NCBI GenBank assembly: GCA_023935145.1
Contig: CM043704.1
Location: forward strand, 100,959,373 to 101,023,372
DNA length: 64,000 nt
Reading direction: 5' to 3'
DNA from: Bretschneidera sinensis
Lineage: Eukaryota > Streptophyta > Magnoliopsida > Brassicales > Akaniaceae
A program made the position numbers and the translations under genes. Shown in pieces: positions 46,816 through 58,370 of the stretch. How positions within the stretch are numbered: position 1 is the stretch's first letter; each line of letters begins with the position of its first letter. Below the pieces are notes generated by a model. It was not told where the DNA came from. It was given only the letters and a program-made list of their open reading frames with translations, and did not search any database.

Positions 46816-48110
46816 CTACTGGTAGAACTTACAGAGGTTTTTGGCGTTCCAAGTGCGGGAAAAAAGTTTGCCACTTAGTTCCTCCAGCTCGAAGGTGCCG
46901 GATCGACATATTCTTTTAATGCGATACAGACCTTCCCAATTTGGGATGAGCTTTCCTGTTTCTTGTGGGTAAGATACTTTGCTCTTTCGTTGGACGAGGT
47001 CATGTAACTTGAAGTTTCTACTTCGGACCCGAGAGTTGTAATACTTGGCGGCCCTCTGCTAATAAGCGGTTAGCTGGATCTGGGCCTTACTTTGAGCTTT
47101 GTCAATAAGATCAGCGTTCATCCGTAGGGCTTCTTCGTTGTTGTCGTTCTCGAAATTCTGTACTCGTATCTAAGGCACCCCGATTTCCAAGGGAATGACC
47201 GCTTCGGAGCTATAGGCCATAAAGAAGGGGGTTTCTCCTATGGGAATTCGGGAGGTGGTTTGATATGCCTATAGTATGTTCGGTAGGTGTTAGTCTATTG
47301 TTTGTCCACCTCGTCTAATCTTCTTTTGATGCCTTGCAGAAGCGTCCTATTGGTTACTTTAGCTTATTTGTTAGCCTGTGGGTACCCCACGGAGGAGAAT
47401 CGATGTTCGATCTGCAGTTCTTCGCATAATGTTTTGAACTGGGCTCTGTCAAATTGTTTGCCATTGTCAGTAACCAGTATACGGAAGACGCTAAAGCAGC
47501 ATACTATGGACTTCCAAACGAAGCTCGGAGCTTGGTGGTCAGTTGTGCTAGCTAGTAGTTTAGCCTCCACGCACTTGGTGAAGTAATCTATCGCCACGAT
47601 AAGGTGCTTTCGTTGACTGGGCGCTCTGGTGAAAAGGTTGAAGAGGTTTATCCCCCACATAGTAATGGGGAGCGAGCTCATGATCGAGGTAAGAAAGTTA
47701 GTCGATCGGTAGGGCACCAAAGAGTACTGTTGACATCTTTTGCACTTCTTAACTAATTCTATGGCTTCTTTTTACATTATGGGCCAGTAGTAGACTTATC
47801 AGAGTATTTTGAAGGCTAGGGCTTGGCTTCTTGGGTGGTTTTCACAGACTCCTTCGTGAACCTCTTGAAAGGTATAGTTGGCTTCAGTGGGCCCTAGACA
47901 CCTTAGGTAAGGTGTCGTGAGACCTCCCTTGAACAATTGATCTTCTATAACCGTATACAGCGATGCTCAAGAGATGATTTTTCTGCTTCACCTCTATGCT
48001 CAGGGAGTTGGCCGTCTTGTAAATACCAGAGGATTTGATCAACCCAAGTTTTTCTTTCGGTCACTAGTAACACAAGGATCCTTTTAATTCTCGAGGCGGT
48101 GAGTGTTTCG
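46816..48110 (-). pseudogene. Tat integrase, degraded
   Basis: The minus strand ends at TAG 46,818-46,816 after Asn-Leu-Cys-Lys-Phe-Tyr-Gln. The core (47,720-47,364) shows Ala-Ile-Asp-Tyr-Phe-Thr-Lys (first Asp), Val-Thr-Asp-Asn-Gly-Lys-Gln-Phe (second Asp) and Gly-Tyr-Pro-Gln-Ala-Asn (third-residue region). Further upstream is a zinc-binding part with breaks. Stops and frame shifts occur throughout. Confidence 0.8.
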
Positions 48111-49750
48111 AGGTATACCGCCTACATTGGCTGGGGTTGGTAGGAGGAGATAAGCCGAGCTAAGAAATCAGCTTTTGAGTTTTTCGCCCGGGGGACCTGG
48201 GTTATCCGAAATACTTTGAACTTAGTGGCGAGTTTTCTGTCTTTCTCTAAGTAGCGGGTGATTTTCTCTCCTCGAGCTTTGAATTCTCTGTTAATCTGGT
48301 TCACCAACAGTTGCGATGCATATAGGGCTTCGACAGCCATCGCCTTAGCCAACTTCATTTCGACAAGTAATGCCTCATACTCAGCTTCATTATTGGAGGA
48401 ACTGAATTAGAACCTTAAGGCGTACTCAATGGTGAAACTGTATAGGTTGTATAGGATGAGCTCGACACCAATTTCAGTGCTGTTGGGGGATCCATCAACA
48501 TTGAAGGTCCACTGTGGAACTTTTTCGGCCATTTCAAGGTCCGGGGTTAAGTCTGGTTTGCCTTGGAGTATTGTCTCTACGATAAAGTCGATGAGAGCCT
48601 GAGCCTTGATGGATTTATGGGGATGATACCGAATGTCAAACTTATTGAGCTCTATGGACCACTTGACCATCCTTCTGAAGACATCCGGCTTGTGTAGCAC
48701 TTGTCTTTGTGGCTGGTCCGTTAAGAGGATGATGGTGTGTGCTTGAAAGTATGGCCAAAGTTTTTGTGCTGTGATTAGGAAGGTGTACGCTATCTTTTCT
48801 ATCAGGAGATACCGTGTTTCCATATCGTGGAGGATCTTGCTTACATAGTACACGGGTTTTTGGATGCCTGCTTCCTCTTGGATTAGGACAGAGGCCACTA
48901 CTTTCTGTCTGGCCGATAGGTACAAGAAGAGTTCTTTGCTAGTGATGGGTTTGGTCAGAAGTGGGGGTGAGCTCAAATATTCTTTTAGCTCTTCGAACAC
49001 TTTCTGACAGTCTTCGGTCCAAGCAAAGCCTTTCACTTTTCTGATGGATTTGAAGAAAATGAGGCCCTTTTTCTGCGGATTTTGATATGAACTGGCTAAG
49101 TGCAGCTACCTGCCCCGTCAACTGTTGCACTTCTCTTACTGTCTGAGGGGGGGTCATACTACGGATGACCTCAATTTTTTTCGGGTTGGCCTCTACGCCT
49201 CTTTGGGTTACCATGAAGCTAAGGAACTTCCCCTTAGTGATTCCAAAAGTGCACTTCACAGGGTTCAAATTCATTTGATAACGTCGAAGCACCTCAAATA
49301 CTTCCTCCAGATCGGCTTCGTGGTATTTAGCCTCGACACTCTTGACCAACATATCGTTCACATAGACTTCTATATTCCTCCTAATCTGCTCATGGAAGAT
49401 CTTGTTTACCAACCTCTGATACGTTGCCCCGGTTTTTTTAAGGTTGAAGGGTATGACCTTGTAGTAGTACAATCCCTGGCTGGTGACGAATGCTGTTTTC
49501 TATTGATTAGATTCATGTATGAGGATCTGGTTGTAGTTGGAGTAGGCGTCCATGAAGGTCAAAAGCTCGTGCCCCTACATTATATCGACAAGCAGATCGA
49601 TCAGCGACAACGATAAGCTATCATTCAGGCATGCTGTGTTCAGGTCCATGAAATCGATGCAGATTCATCACTTGCCATTAGGTTTCTTGACCATCACCAC
49701 GTTAGACACCCAGTCGAAAAAATCTATTTCTCGGACGAAATTCGCTGTGA
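48111..49750 (-). pseudogene. Tat reverse transcriptase-RNase H, degraded, catalytic Asp changed
   Basis: Minus-strand frames are 49,472-48,939 (RT palm and thumb), 49,036-48,407 (RNase H and tether) and 48,358-48,122 (second RNase H-like part, typical of Tat). The RT active-site tetrad reads Tyr-Val-Asn-Asp instead of Tyr-Val-Asp-Asp (about 49,365). Upstream, 49,750-49,480 contains further RT motifs with stops. A GAC to AAC change (C to T on the plus strand) inactivates the enzyme. Confidence 0.85.
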
Positions 49751-50640
49751 ACAGTTTGTCTACTCAGCTTTGATAGTGGCCTGTCGTTCGGGGATGAACC
49801 ACATCTTCTTCTGGATGATTGAATTGTGGCTTGGATCCACGTTTAACAGGTGTACAATCACCTCTGGACTGATTTTGGGCATATCTTAGGCCGACCAGGC
49901 AAAGAGGTCATGATTCTTTCGGAGGAGGTAGAGCAGGGATCTTTTGGGGTTTTCCGAGAGGTTGGAGCCAATCTGGACCATTTGGGAGGCATCTTCACCG
50001 AGGGAGACTGATGTCAGTTCTTCCATAGGTTGGCTTATGGGAGCTCTTACTTTGTCCCTGAAGTCTTCTTCCTCGAGAGAAAGGGCATCCGTCCTTCTTC
50101 CTCCTTTCACGGCGTTTAGGTAGCAGGACTTAGAGACTTACTAGTTTCCTTTGATTTCACCCACCCCATCGTTGATGGGGAACTTTACCTTTAAATGGTA
50201 GGTGAAGACAATTGCTTTGAGCTTGTGGAGGGTAGGCCTGCCAAGTATCATGTTGTAAGACGACGGTTGCCTAACCACTAGGAAAACAGTCTATATAGTG
50301 GTCATTTGCAGGGCTGTTCCTATGGTGACTGGGACAACTATGTTGCTTTTGGCGAACATTAGGCACCCCTGAGAAACTATAGATCCGAGTGGACACTAGT
50401 TTAAGTTGAGTATCTGTTGGAACACATTGTAAAACAGAATATCGACCGAGCTCCCATTGTTGACCAGAATGTGTTTGACATAATGTTGGCCACAAGAAGG
50501 GAGACCACCACGACATCATCATGTGGGGTCTGTACTCTCTCCAGATCGTTGTCTGTGAAAGAGATAACTTGGTCTATCTTCCTACGTTTATGGGGCCCAC
50601 TAACTGACGCCACAAGCCTGGCTTAAGCCTTTCTGTTATG
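49751..50640 (-). pseudogene. Tat protease and RT-proximal linker, degraded, catalytic Asp changed
   Basis: The minus strand near 50,470-50,449 reads Leu-Val-Asn-Asn-Gly-Ser-Ser where Tat proteases have Asp-Asn-Gly-Ser-Ser, so the catalytic Asp is Asn. It is preceded by Val-Gln-Thr-Pro-His-Asp-Asp (50,550) and followed by a linker with Leu-Phe-Ala-Trp-Ser (49,890). Confidence 0.75.
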
Positions 50641-52311
50641 TCCTAAGGTACCCCCGATGGTGGGGCCTCTGCAGATTGTCTTGATGATCTTGGTCATGGT
50701 AGCCTCTGGGCCACTTTGGCTGGGCTCTTCTTGGTTTGGCCCCGGACTTCTTCGGAGGACTCAGTGTGTCTGGTTTTGACTAGACGGATTTTTAGGACTT
50801 CTTTGGGGCCGTTCGGGCATTTTTTCTTGCCATGGTCTGGTGAATTTGTTCAACTGCCCCCTGTTGATAAGGGCTTCAATTTGATGTTTCAGGACCAGGC
50901 GCTCTTCGGTATTGTGCCCATGGTTTCTGTAGAACCGACACCACTTGCTTTGATCCCTATTGAGGCGCAGCAGCCTCAGAGGCCATTGTAGGATCATCTT
51001 GCCTCAAAGTTGCATCAGGATGTTGGTTCTGGATGCGTTGAAGAGAGTAAAGCTCTAGAAGTGGCCAGGGGCTTTGTGCCTGTTTTTGTAGAAAGGTCGT
51101 TTGGTTAGTTCTTGGCGAGGACTAACAGGGTCTTTCCTATTCTTCTATGTATCCCCTTCTCGTTCTTTTTGGAAGGCTTGATCATCTTCCGTCAGCATGC
51201 ACTTCTCGGCTCGGGCCAAAATCTCGTTCATGTTGCTGGGTGGTTGCCTGATGAGCTTGGAGCTAAAGATTCTGGACCTTAGTCCATTTTTGAATGCTAG
51301 CATTTGGATGTTGGGGTCAAGGTCAAGGATCTCCCAAGCAACGGTGTTGAACCTTGAAATATAGGCCTGGAGTCTCTTTCCTCGAAGTTGGATGATGTTG
51401 AACAGAGACTCCGAGGTCTTCTTAGGTCATTTGCTACTGAGGAAGTGCCAATGCTCAACTCTTTGAAAGTGCCAATGCTCCCTGGTTTCAAATGAGAGTA
51501 CCAAGTTCCAACTGCCTTCTCGAGCTTTAGGGGGAGTGCTCAGCACATTACGGGATTAGAACGTCGATGTAGCATTATGATAGTCTTATAGTGTTGGAGA
51601 TGATACGAAGGGTTTGCTGAACTGTCATAGGGTTTGATTTGGGGCATTCGTAAGTTTGGCGGGAGCGGAGCTTCGAGGGCCTCTTGAGTGAAGGGCGAGT
51701 CCTGAACGTTTAGCTCGTCCTGAATGTTTAGCTCGTCCAGGACACTGTGGTTTCGGCACTTGAGTGCTTCATTAATTCTTTCCTCCATTTTCTCGATCCG
51801 TCTGTCGAGGCCGAGGTTACTCCTGAAGGAGGGGCTCTATTTGGATTTGATGGTGTGAGGTGGTGATAACTCCACCGTAGAACAATTGTCGATGGGGAGC
51901 CTACGGCTAGCAAGGCTCGTGCGCCCACGATTTTGTCGAGAAGGCATGGGGGAGGGCTGGCGAACCCCTTAGCGGACCTCTGCGGTGAGGTCAGTAACTA
52001 GACGCGAGAGTTCCATGAACTGTGCTTGGAGCATAGAAGTAGTGGGATGTGTTGTGGCGGCTCCTTGGAGATTTTCCGGTGGGTTAATCTTTGTGTAGTC
52101 GGGACGTTGGGTTCTGGGAAGGGGTTGCCACTAGAGGACCTTTATTCGAACATAGTGGGGAGTCTTGACCCAGACTGTTAGCTATGGGTACTGTTTTGTG
52201 TGGGTGCGGCGCTGGCCCTGACAACTCCTTTGTTGGCATTCTTTGTGGTATTTTTGGGTGGCATGACAATAGATAAGTTCTTTAGATTTCTTCGCTTTTA
52301 TTGTTAGCGAG
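50641..52311 (-). pseudogene. Tat gag, degraded
   Basis: Frames 51,788-51,540 and 51,491-51,297 contain the gag core (a Ser-Asn/Ala-Asn-Pro...His-Leu segment and Lys-Pro-Gly-Ser-Ile-Gly-Thr-Phe). 50,997-50,761 holds the C-terminal Trp-Cys-Arg-Phe-Tyr-Arg-Asn-His-Gly-His motif. The ORF is split over several frames. The N-terminal region reaches toward the primer site at about 52,311. Confidence 0.7.
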
Positions 52312-52335
52312 AGATGGTGGATGGCGCCAATATGT
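52312..52335 (-). other. Primer-binding-site region of the Tat element
   Basis: After the LTR end (CATCA on the minus strand) comes ACATAT and then TGGCGCCAT (52,329-52,321). TGGCGCC is the usual start of primer sites in Tat/Athila elements; the following bases do not match a tRNA I can name. Confidence 0.55.
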
Positions 52336-52906
52336 TGATGCCCAAAATATGTTGCTAAACTGGAGGTCAATGCTTTAATGCCTGCACAAGGAAATGAGGG
52401 TGAACTAGAGAGTCACCGGAGGAGAAAAAAGGGATACCTCCGAGGACACTCCAACACTCTTGTTAGTGTAGGGTTTTAGAAAAATGAAAAGAATAACGAT
52501 GCTTAGTGCTTTTAGTAAATGAGTGTGTGAAATTCTAGATGATCCTGGATTTGCATACTTTGGATTTTTTATGGTATTTCGGAGGTGAGGTTGCCCACTT
52601 GGTCGAGATAGGGTAATACCGGATATCCCGTTCCTCCATCGGAAGGCCTAGTCAGGTGTCCAGGGATGACTGTAATCCCTGTAATCATACTTACAAGTCT
52701 GTGCGAGGTGTCCGGGAGTGGTGATATCTACCCACTGTTTTGTTTATGTCACTATGTTGTTAGATGTAGTTGTGCTGTTGGGAAAGAACTGTCTACATGT
52801 CGTTGTACTATTAGTTAAGAACTGTCCACCTGTTATTATACTATTAAATAACAGAGTTTATTTACGTGTTGTCATGCTATTGGGTGATGCTTTTTTCGCT
52901 GCATCA
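52336..52906 (-). repeat. 5' LTR of the Tat element (571 bp)
   Basis: It aligns with 40,531-41,119 from TGATGCC to GCATCA, with many transitions between them, so the insertion is old. The G-box-like array at 52,770-52,890 has largely lost CACGTG. Confidence 0.85.
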
Positions 52907-53255
52907 CCCGCCAATTCCGTGTGAAAAAGACTCGACGATCTATATTTGGTACGTAGGCGGTAGAGATGGCAGAGAAGGCTAAGGCGTTATCTTAATTCTT
53001 GAGATTACACGTATTACTCTCCTGTCAATCCAATCCTCCATTGACTTCAACATTTTTTACTCTATTCTTAAGCATTAAATCTCAGTCCATTGAGAATCCT
53101 TTAATTCTGGGATTTAGTTAATTATTCACTCCTTTATGTCCTTCTTTTCCTTCTTCCTCTGTTTAAATCAAAACCAGTTTTTCTGAATTCTGGTTTCTTC
53201 CCTTAGAAACAAAAGATCAATCGATTGAGATATTCATTGATTAACTAGCAGAACC
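52907..53255 (+). promoter_or_regulatory. Upstream region and leader of the fructose-bisphosphatase gene
   Basis: This is 349 bp of single-copy-looking sequence between the retrotransposon LTR and the ATG. The last part (about 53,150-53,255) is pyrimidine-rich leader-like sequence. The LTR therefore lies within the promoter distance. No clear TATA box is called. Confidence 0.5.
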
Positions 53256-56200
53256 ATGGATCATGCAGCTGATATGGATAGAACTGATCTGATGACCATC
53301 ACTCGTCACGTTCTAAACGGGCAAACCAAGCATCCTGAGGCCCGCGGCGATTTCACCATTTTGCTCAGTCACATTGTTCTTGGCTGTAAATTCGTCTGCA
53401 CCGCCGTTAACAAGGTTTTCTTCTTCTTTTTCTCAAATTTTTGTGGGTTTTCACGTTTTATTATGATCATTGATGGATTTTGAACGTTTGACTCAGTTTT
53501 CATTGCTATAGTGTTTTTGGATCAAAGGAAATGGAGGGAAAGGAAAAGAAATGAAGAGTTGCTTGTACCATTTCCTTTCCTTTCCTCCATTTCCTTCCAA
53601 ACCAAACAATCCTCTTTCTTCCTTTTCCCTTTTTCCAAAATAATTTTCACTCCACTGTGACTCTGATTCAATTTTCGAAAACTAATGAATTCTTGAAACA
53701 AAACAAAATTGTAACAATAAATTTTGGCATTTGCAGGCAGGTCTTGCAAAACTGATTGGACTTGCTGGAGAGATTAATATTCAGGTGGGTGCTTTGGCAA
53801 ATTGATTGTATATATTTCCACTCTACTGTGACTCTAATCCAATCTTCAATCAAAGACTAACGAATTCTGGCATTTCGCATGTTCCATTTTCAGGGTGAAG
53901 AACAAAAGAAATTGGATGTTCTTTCAAATAAAGTTTTCGTCAAGGCCTTGATTAGCAGTGGGCGCACAGTAACTATCTTTCCATTTTTATTTTTTTATTT
54001 TGGTTTTAGTGAGCTACACAAATGCGAACACAACTGCTGGTCTGCTGCTATAAACTTGTTCAAAGGAAAACTCATTTACCTGAAATTTAAAAATTTACGC
54101 CATGCTTGATCTTTGGAAAATCTGAAAGAAAATTGAAAAAGAAAAGGAAAATGAAAAACAGAAAAGGTATAATTTTTCTTTGTTTCCTTTGGGTGTCAAA
54201 GGAAAAGTTCAAGAGGAAAAATAACATAATTTAACAAAACTAAGTAATAAAAAAATGGGTTTTAAATGAAAATTTCTTTCTCATCTTTTTCGTTTTTCTC
54301 CAGATTTTCCTTTCCTTCACATTTCCCAAGATCCAAACTTACATTGAAAATAAAAAACAGATTAGTAATTCATGGTTCGCAAAACAGATTAAACTTCATG
54401 TGCATAGGATATGATTAGTTATTAAAGGAATTCAATCTAAAACTTAAATTTCAATTTGATCAGTGGTCTATATTGGCATTATTTTCTCTTAATTTTATCT
54501 TATTGTCAGTGCATCCTTGTTTCTGAGGAGGATGAAGAGGCTATATTTGTGGAGCCATCAAAGCGTGGAAGGTTTCTTCATACTTAATTTTCTCTGTTTA
54601 CTAATTGCTTCCGATATACTTTCTCTCACTGATACATGTCTGTCAAATTTTTTTGTGATGCTGCAGATATACTGTTGTTTTCGACCCATTGGATGGATCC
54701 TCAAACATTGATTGTGGTGTTTCCGTAGGAACTGTATGATCCTTAATCCCTAAAGCTTGTTGGCTTTCTGCTTAATTTGAAGATTGATTTAATATGAGTC
54801 ATAACCTTTCTTGAATAAAGTTAAAATAAAGAATAAAAGAACCCCCCAATGATTTATTCTCCCACATCGAAAATATGTGATTAGGAGTTAATATGACTAA
54901 TAAGCATCACTCCACGGTTCTTAAAGTTATGTATTCCTTTGAAACTAGCGTGTATTTAATAATCCATCTTTCTACTTCTCAATGTTTGCATGTTTTCTTG
55001 AATGAATTTTAAAAAATAAGGCATAATTAACATGATTTTTTTTCTCTTGTTGGCATGTAGATCTTTGGGATTTACTTGGCGAAAGATAAGGATAATCCAA
55101 CTCTGGATGATGTGTTGCAACCTGGAAAGAATGTGCTAGCAGCTGGTTATTGCATGTATGGGAGCTCTTGCATGGTAAAAACAATTAAAATTCTTTGCAT
55201 TATAATCATAAAATAAAAATTAACCATATATTAGCCCTTTGTTATCTGAATTAATCGTTATGTTTAGTGTCATTTTTTTTGGTTCTTTATTTTTTTCATA
55301 AGATGAAGTGTTTTCTCACTCTAGTAATTTGAACAAATTGCTTCATATTTCGACAATAATAATAATATTTGGAAGTGCAGCTAGTTCTTAGCACTGGAAG
55401 AGGTGTCAATGGCTTCACACTTGATCCATCCCTTGGGGAATTCATATTAACCCACCCAAACATGAAGGTATATGGCTCTGTACCTTTATGTGCTCTTCGT
55501 GTCCGTATGGTAAACCAGATGAATAGGAGGATAAGATGAGATGATTTCATTCAATCTTACGTTTGATACAACTCCTTTATTCTACAACGCATATATTCCT
55601 AATTTATAAATATTATTTCATTTTATTCTTCTACCAATCCTATCTTTCTCTTAATCTGATATTCCCAACGGACGGTTCAAATATGACATTACATATATAC
55701 TATCTTTTTATTATCAAGCAGATTCCAAAGAAAGGAAAGATCTATTCAGTAAATGAAGGAAATGCCAAAAACTGGGACAAGCCAACTGCAAAGTAGGTTC
55801 TGGTGATTAATTATCTTTATAACTACTTTTAAATATTAAGTCCTTCACATTATTTTTTTTACTCCAGGTATGTGGAAAAATGCAAATTTCCAGAAGATGG
55901 TTCATCACCAAAGTCTCTTAGATATATTGGAAGGTATTTACATCGGCAACTTACATAAATTTTTGAATTGTCCTATTCACACCTGATCATAACCGCGTTC
56001 TCTTTAGCTAAAGGAGAGGGTAAAAGATGTAAAGTATAGAAGAAAAGAGGAGAAGATTTGGATGATTATCTTTCCTCTTGTTTGGAGGCGTTCTCTTTAG
56101 CTAAAGGAGCGGGTACAAATGTAAAATAGAGAAGGGGAGACAAGTTTTTCCTCTTCTTTGGATACTTTATATAAAGGAGAGTAGAGTACCTCTCTACATC

Positions 56201-57995
56201 CTTATCCTTTCAATTTGTGGGAATTGATAAAATGGGTCTTTTAGGAGATTTGAAGGGGTACACTTAACCCTCCAAATCTCCTCTCCTCATTTAAAAGAAA
56301 ATTCAAACACACACCCAACATTTTGTCCTCTTCTCCCCCCTACTGGAAAAATTCTTAGGTGTTTTGGTCATATAAGGAATTTATGTGTCAGAAAAATTTA
56401 CAACTGTTGACAGGGAGACAGAAAACAATAAATTATCTCTCTTTCCTCTATCAATGGTTGTACATGCTCCAGTCTCTCTATCAATATCTAAAATCAATGA
56501 TGGGTTCTATTTGGCTCCTACCTAAAAGGGCACCCAAATCAAATCAAACCATTTGCCAGGCTATTGTTTTCTTGTTTTGTTCTCGAAAAGTCATGGAGTA
56601 AGATATCGATTTCTTAATAAGATCAATCAATTCGTTTGATTGCATGATGGATTCCTCTGAAAAACATTGGTGCTCGTGTAAAAGAGGTGCTCCACCTAAC
56701 TAAACACCTAAAAATATCTCCCTCTGCTACCCCCCACCCAAACATACTGTAAGTGAAGTAGAAGTTCGCTCCACTATTCTAATAATCTACCTTTTTCTTT
56801 TATCCCATCCTATTTTGGCATAATTTTGATGATATATTCTTCAACACAATAGAATTCCCTTTTTTTCTCCTACTGTTCATTTCAATCTCCATGCTTTTAT
56901 GATATCTCATTAAAAACTATGAGCCTGAACGTGTCTTTTATGGATTAATTCATATTTTAATTTCTGCTAATACTATTTACTAATATTACAGCATGGTTGC
57001 TGATGTCCACCGGACGTTGCTTTATGGCGGTATCTTTCTATACCCTGCTGATAAGAAACGCCCAAATGGAAAACTACGGTTTGTAGACACTGTTGAATCT
57101 TTGATCTTTCTTTTCTCACCAGAAAAAACCATAGCAGATCAGCAAGGTTTTCTGTCATATATGCATTTTTATCTAATAAGGATCTAAATTTTTTGAAATC
57201 AGTATTCTCTATGAGGTCTTTCCGATGTCATACTTGATGGAGCAAGCAGGAGGTCAAGCTTTTACAGGGAAGCAACGGGTAATATATCCATTAGTCCCCA
57301 AACTTGTTTTCTTTTATTTTTGCTGACTGCTTACTATAATTCTTTAATCAGTTTTTTAATTGCGACTAAGATGATGTTATAGGAAGAAAATGATGTCAAA
57401 ATACCTTTTCCAATTTGGATAATCGACATCAACCACATAATACCTATTAAAAAATTATTTACACTTGTCGAAAGTGATTTTGTACCAAAAACTTCAAAAC
57501 GTCTGCTTTTGATCCAAAATCAGATTAATTTAAGCTGATTTCGATTTCAGCCTCCGTTTCACCGTAAAAGTACATTTAGAAACGGCACTAACTTCTGTTT
57601 CTCGATTGCAAAAGTTGCCAAAAAAAATTAGGCCAAACAAGAGTGAGTTACTTAAGAGCAATGGAGGATTTTTCTGGTAGAGACATCTAGGATTTTTTCT
57701 GGTCGAGACATCTTACTTTCGATGAGAAAGAGTACCCAAATAACTCGGTTTTAAAGCGAAATTAATTACTTTGAAGTTGAATTTCCAGTTTTTTTCTTGT
57801 TCTTTTTTTGTCAGTGATAAAATCATGAGGTGTGTGATGTTACAGGCACTAGACTTGATTCCGAAGAAGATACACGACAGGTCTCCAATATTCCTTGGCA
57901 GCTATGATGATGTTGAGGAGGTTAAAGCACTCTATGCTTCTGCTTCTGAAGAAATAAGTAACGCATCAACTTGTAGATCTCATGATGCTAATTAA
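53256..57995 (+). CDS. Fructose-1,6-bisphosphatase, cytosolic type, 353 residues, 12 exons
   Basis: Exons: 53,256-53,414; 53,737-53,784; 53,894-53,968; 54,510-54,571; 54,667-54,733; 55,061-55,174; 55,381-55,467; 55,722-55,792; 55,868-55,933; 56,992-57,078; 57,203-57,278; 57,846-57,995. All have GT-AG borders and consistent phase, totalling 1,062 nt. The enzyme hydrolyses fructose 1,6-bisphosphate to fructose 6-phosphate in cytosolic sucrose synthesis. Visible motifs are Glu-Glu-Asp-Glu-Glu and Asp-Pro-Leu-Asp-Gly-Ser-Ser-Asn (metal and substrate binding), Gly-Ser-Met-Val-Ala-Asp-Val-His-Arg and Lys-Lys-Arg-Pro-Asn-Gly-Lys-Leu-Arg. There is no transit peptide and none of the redox-loop cysteines of the chloroplast enzyme. 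It is about 12-15 residues longer at the C-terminus than typical cytosolic forms (338-341), and some usually conserved residues differ (Arg-Tyr-Thr before Val-Val-Phe-Asp-Pro), so it may be a second, diverged paralogue. Confidence 0.92.
53515..53612. mobile_element. Small foldback element in intron 1 of the fructose-bisphosphatase gene
   Basis: GGAAATGGAGGGAAAGGAAA (53,528 on) is the imperfect reverse complement of TTTCCTTTCCTCCATTTCC (53,576 on), with extended pairing to the flanking TTTGG/CCAAA. The hairpin is about 98 bp, a MITE-like relic. Confidence 0.5.
54104..54341. mobile_element. Foldback/MITE-like element in intron 3 of the fructose-bisphosphatase gene
   Basis: TTGATCTTTGGAAAATCTGAA at the left pairs imperfectly with TTTTCC...CACATTTCCCAAGATCCAA at the right. 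The interior is A-rich then T-rich. Length is about 238 bp, with no ORF. The left boundary is approximate. Confidence 0.45.
55990..56720. repeat. Intron 9 repeats: roughly 95-bp tandem duplication and a possible MITE
   Basis: GTTCTCTTTAGCTAAAGGAG occurs at 55,999 and 56,089 with similar following sequence. Further on, TTCTTAGGTGTTTTGG (56,351) and its near reverse complement CTAAACACCTAAAAATA (56,700) bracket about 365 bp and could be terminal inverted repeats. Confidence 0.45.
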
Positions 57996-58214
57996 CAGTT
58001 TTTACATGTAATGCATCAACAGTAGATAATAAAGTTTTTTCAATTTTCATAGAAATTAAACCAAAAAGAAGGAAATTCAAGGTTTTGTCATGTTTCTGGA
58101 ATAGAAATTCAAAATCCACACTTTTATTAGCAGAAAAATCAACACACTTCAATCCCCCTTTTTTCACAAGCAGGTAATTACAGGAAATTAAAGCAAATTA
58201 ATGAGAGGCATTGA
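57996..58214. other. 3' region of the fructose-bisphosphatase gene
   Basis: AT-rich 3' untranslated and downstream DNA with an AATAAAG-type signal at about 58,028. No other feature. Confidence 0.5.
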
Positions 58215-58370
58215 TTATGAGAGCAGCTGTTCAAATGTCATTCGATCATTCTTCTCTTCAACTGTTTGCATCATCGCTTTAACATCTCTCCCTATAGTAA
58301 TCGGCATAGTAACTTATGGAATGGTCTGATAAAGAATAGCTTAATCCAATACTCACAACCAGCTTCCTTC
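58215..58370 (-). pseudogene. F-box-associated domain relic
   Basis: The minus strand reads Tyr-Trp-Ile-Lys-Leu-Phe...Pro-Phe, then after a frame shift Met-Pro-Ile-Thr-Ile-Gly-Arg-Asp-Val-Lys-Ala-Met-Met, ending at a stop 58,217-58,215. It parallels the F-box gene at 63,387-64,000 (Pro-Trp-Thr-Lys-Leu-Phe...Pro-Phe; Ile-Pro-Ile-Ala-Val-Gly-Arg-Asp-Gly-Lys-Val-Met-Met). It is a truncated paralogue about 5 kb from the live copy. Confidence 0.7.

Larger units (their letters stand above)
40531..52906 (-). mobile_element. Decayed Tat-lineage Ty3/gypsy retrotransposon, 12.4 kb with nested insertions
   Basis: The LTRs are at 40,531-41,119 (3' LTR) and 52,336-52,906 (5' LTR). On the minus strand the order is LTR, primer site, gag, protease, RT, RNase H, integrase, antisense ORF region, polypurine tract, LTR. 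RT and gag sequence (the spaced Tyr/Trp-Cys-Arg-Phe...His-Gly-His motif, the Tat-like Ala-Thr-Tyr-Gln-Arg-Leu-Val-Asn) place it in the Tat lineage. Two solo LTRs of another family inserted later. Flanks (CTGTTGT on the left, CCCGCC on the right) do not match, so no target duplication is visible. Confidence 0.9.
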
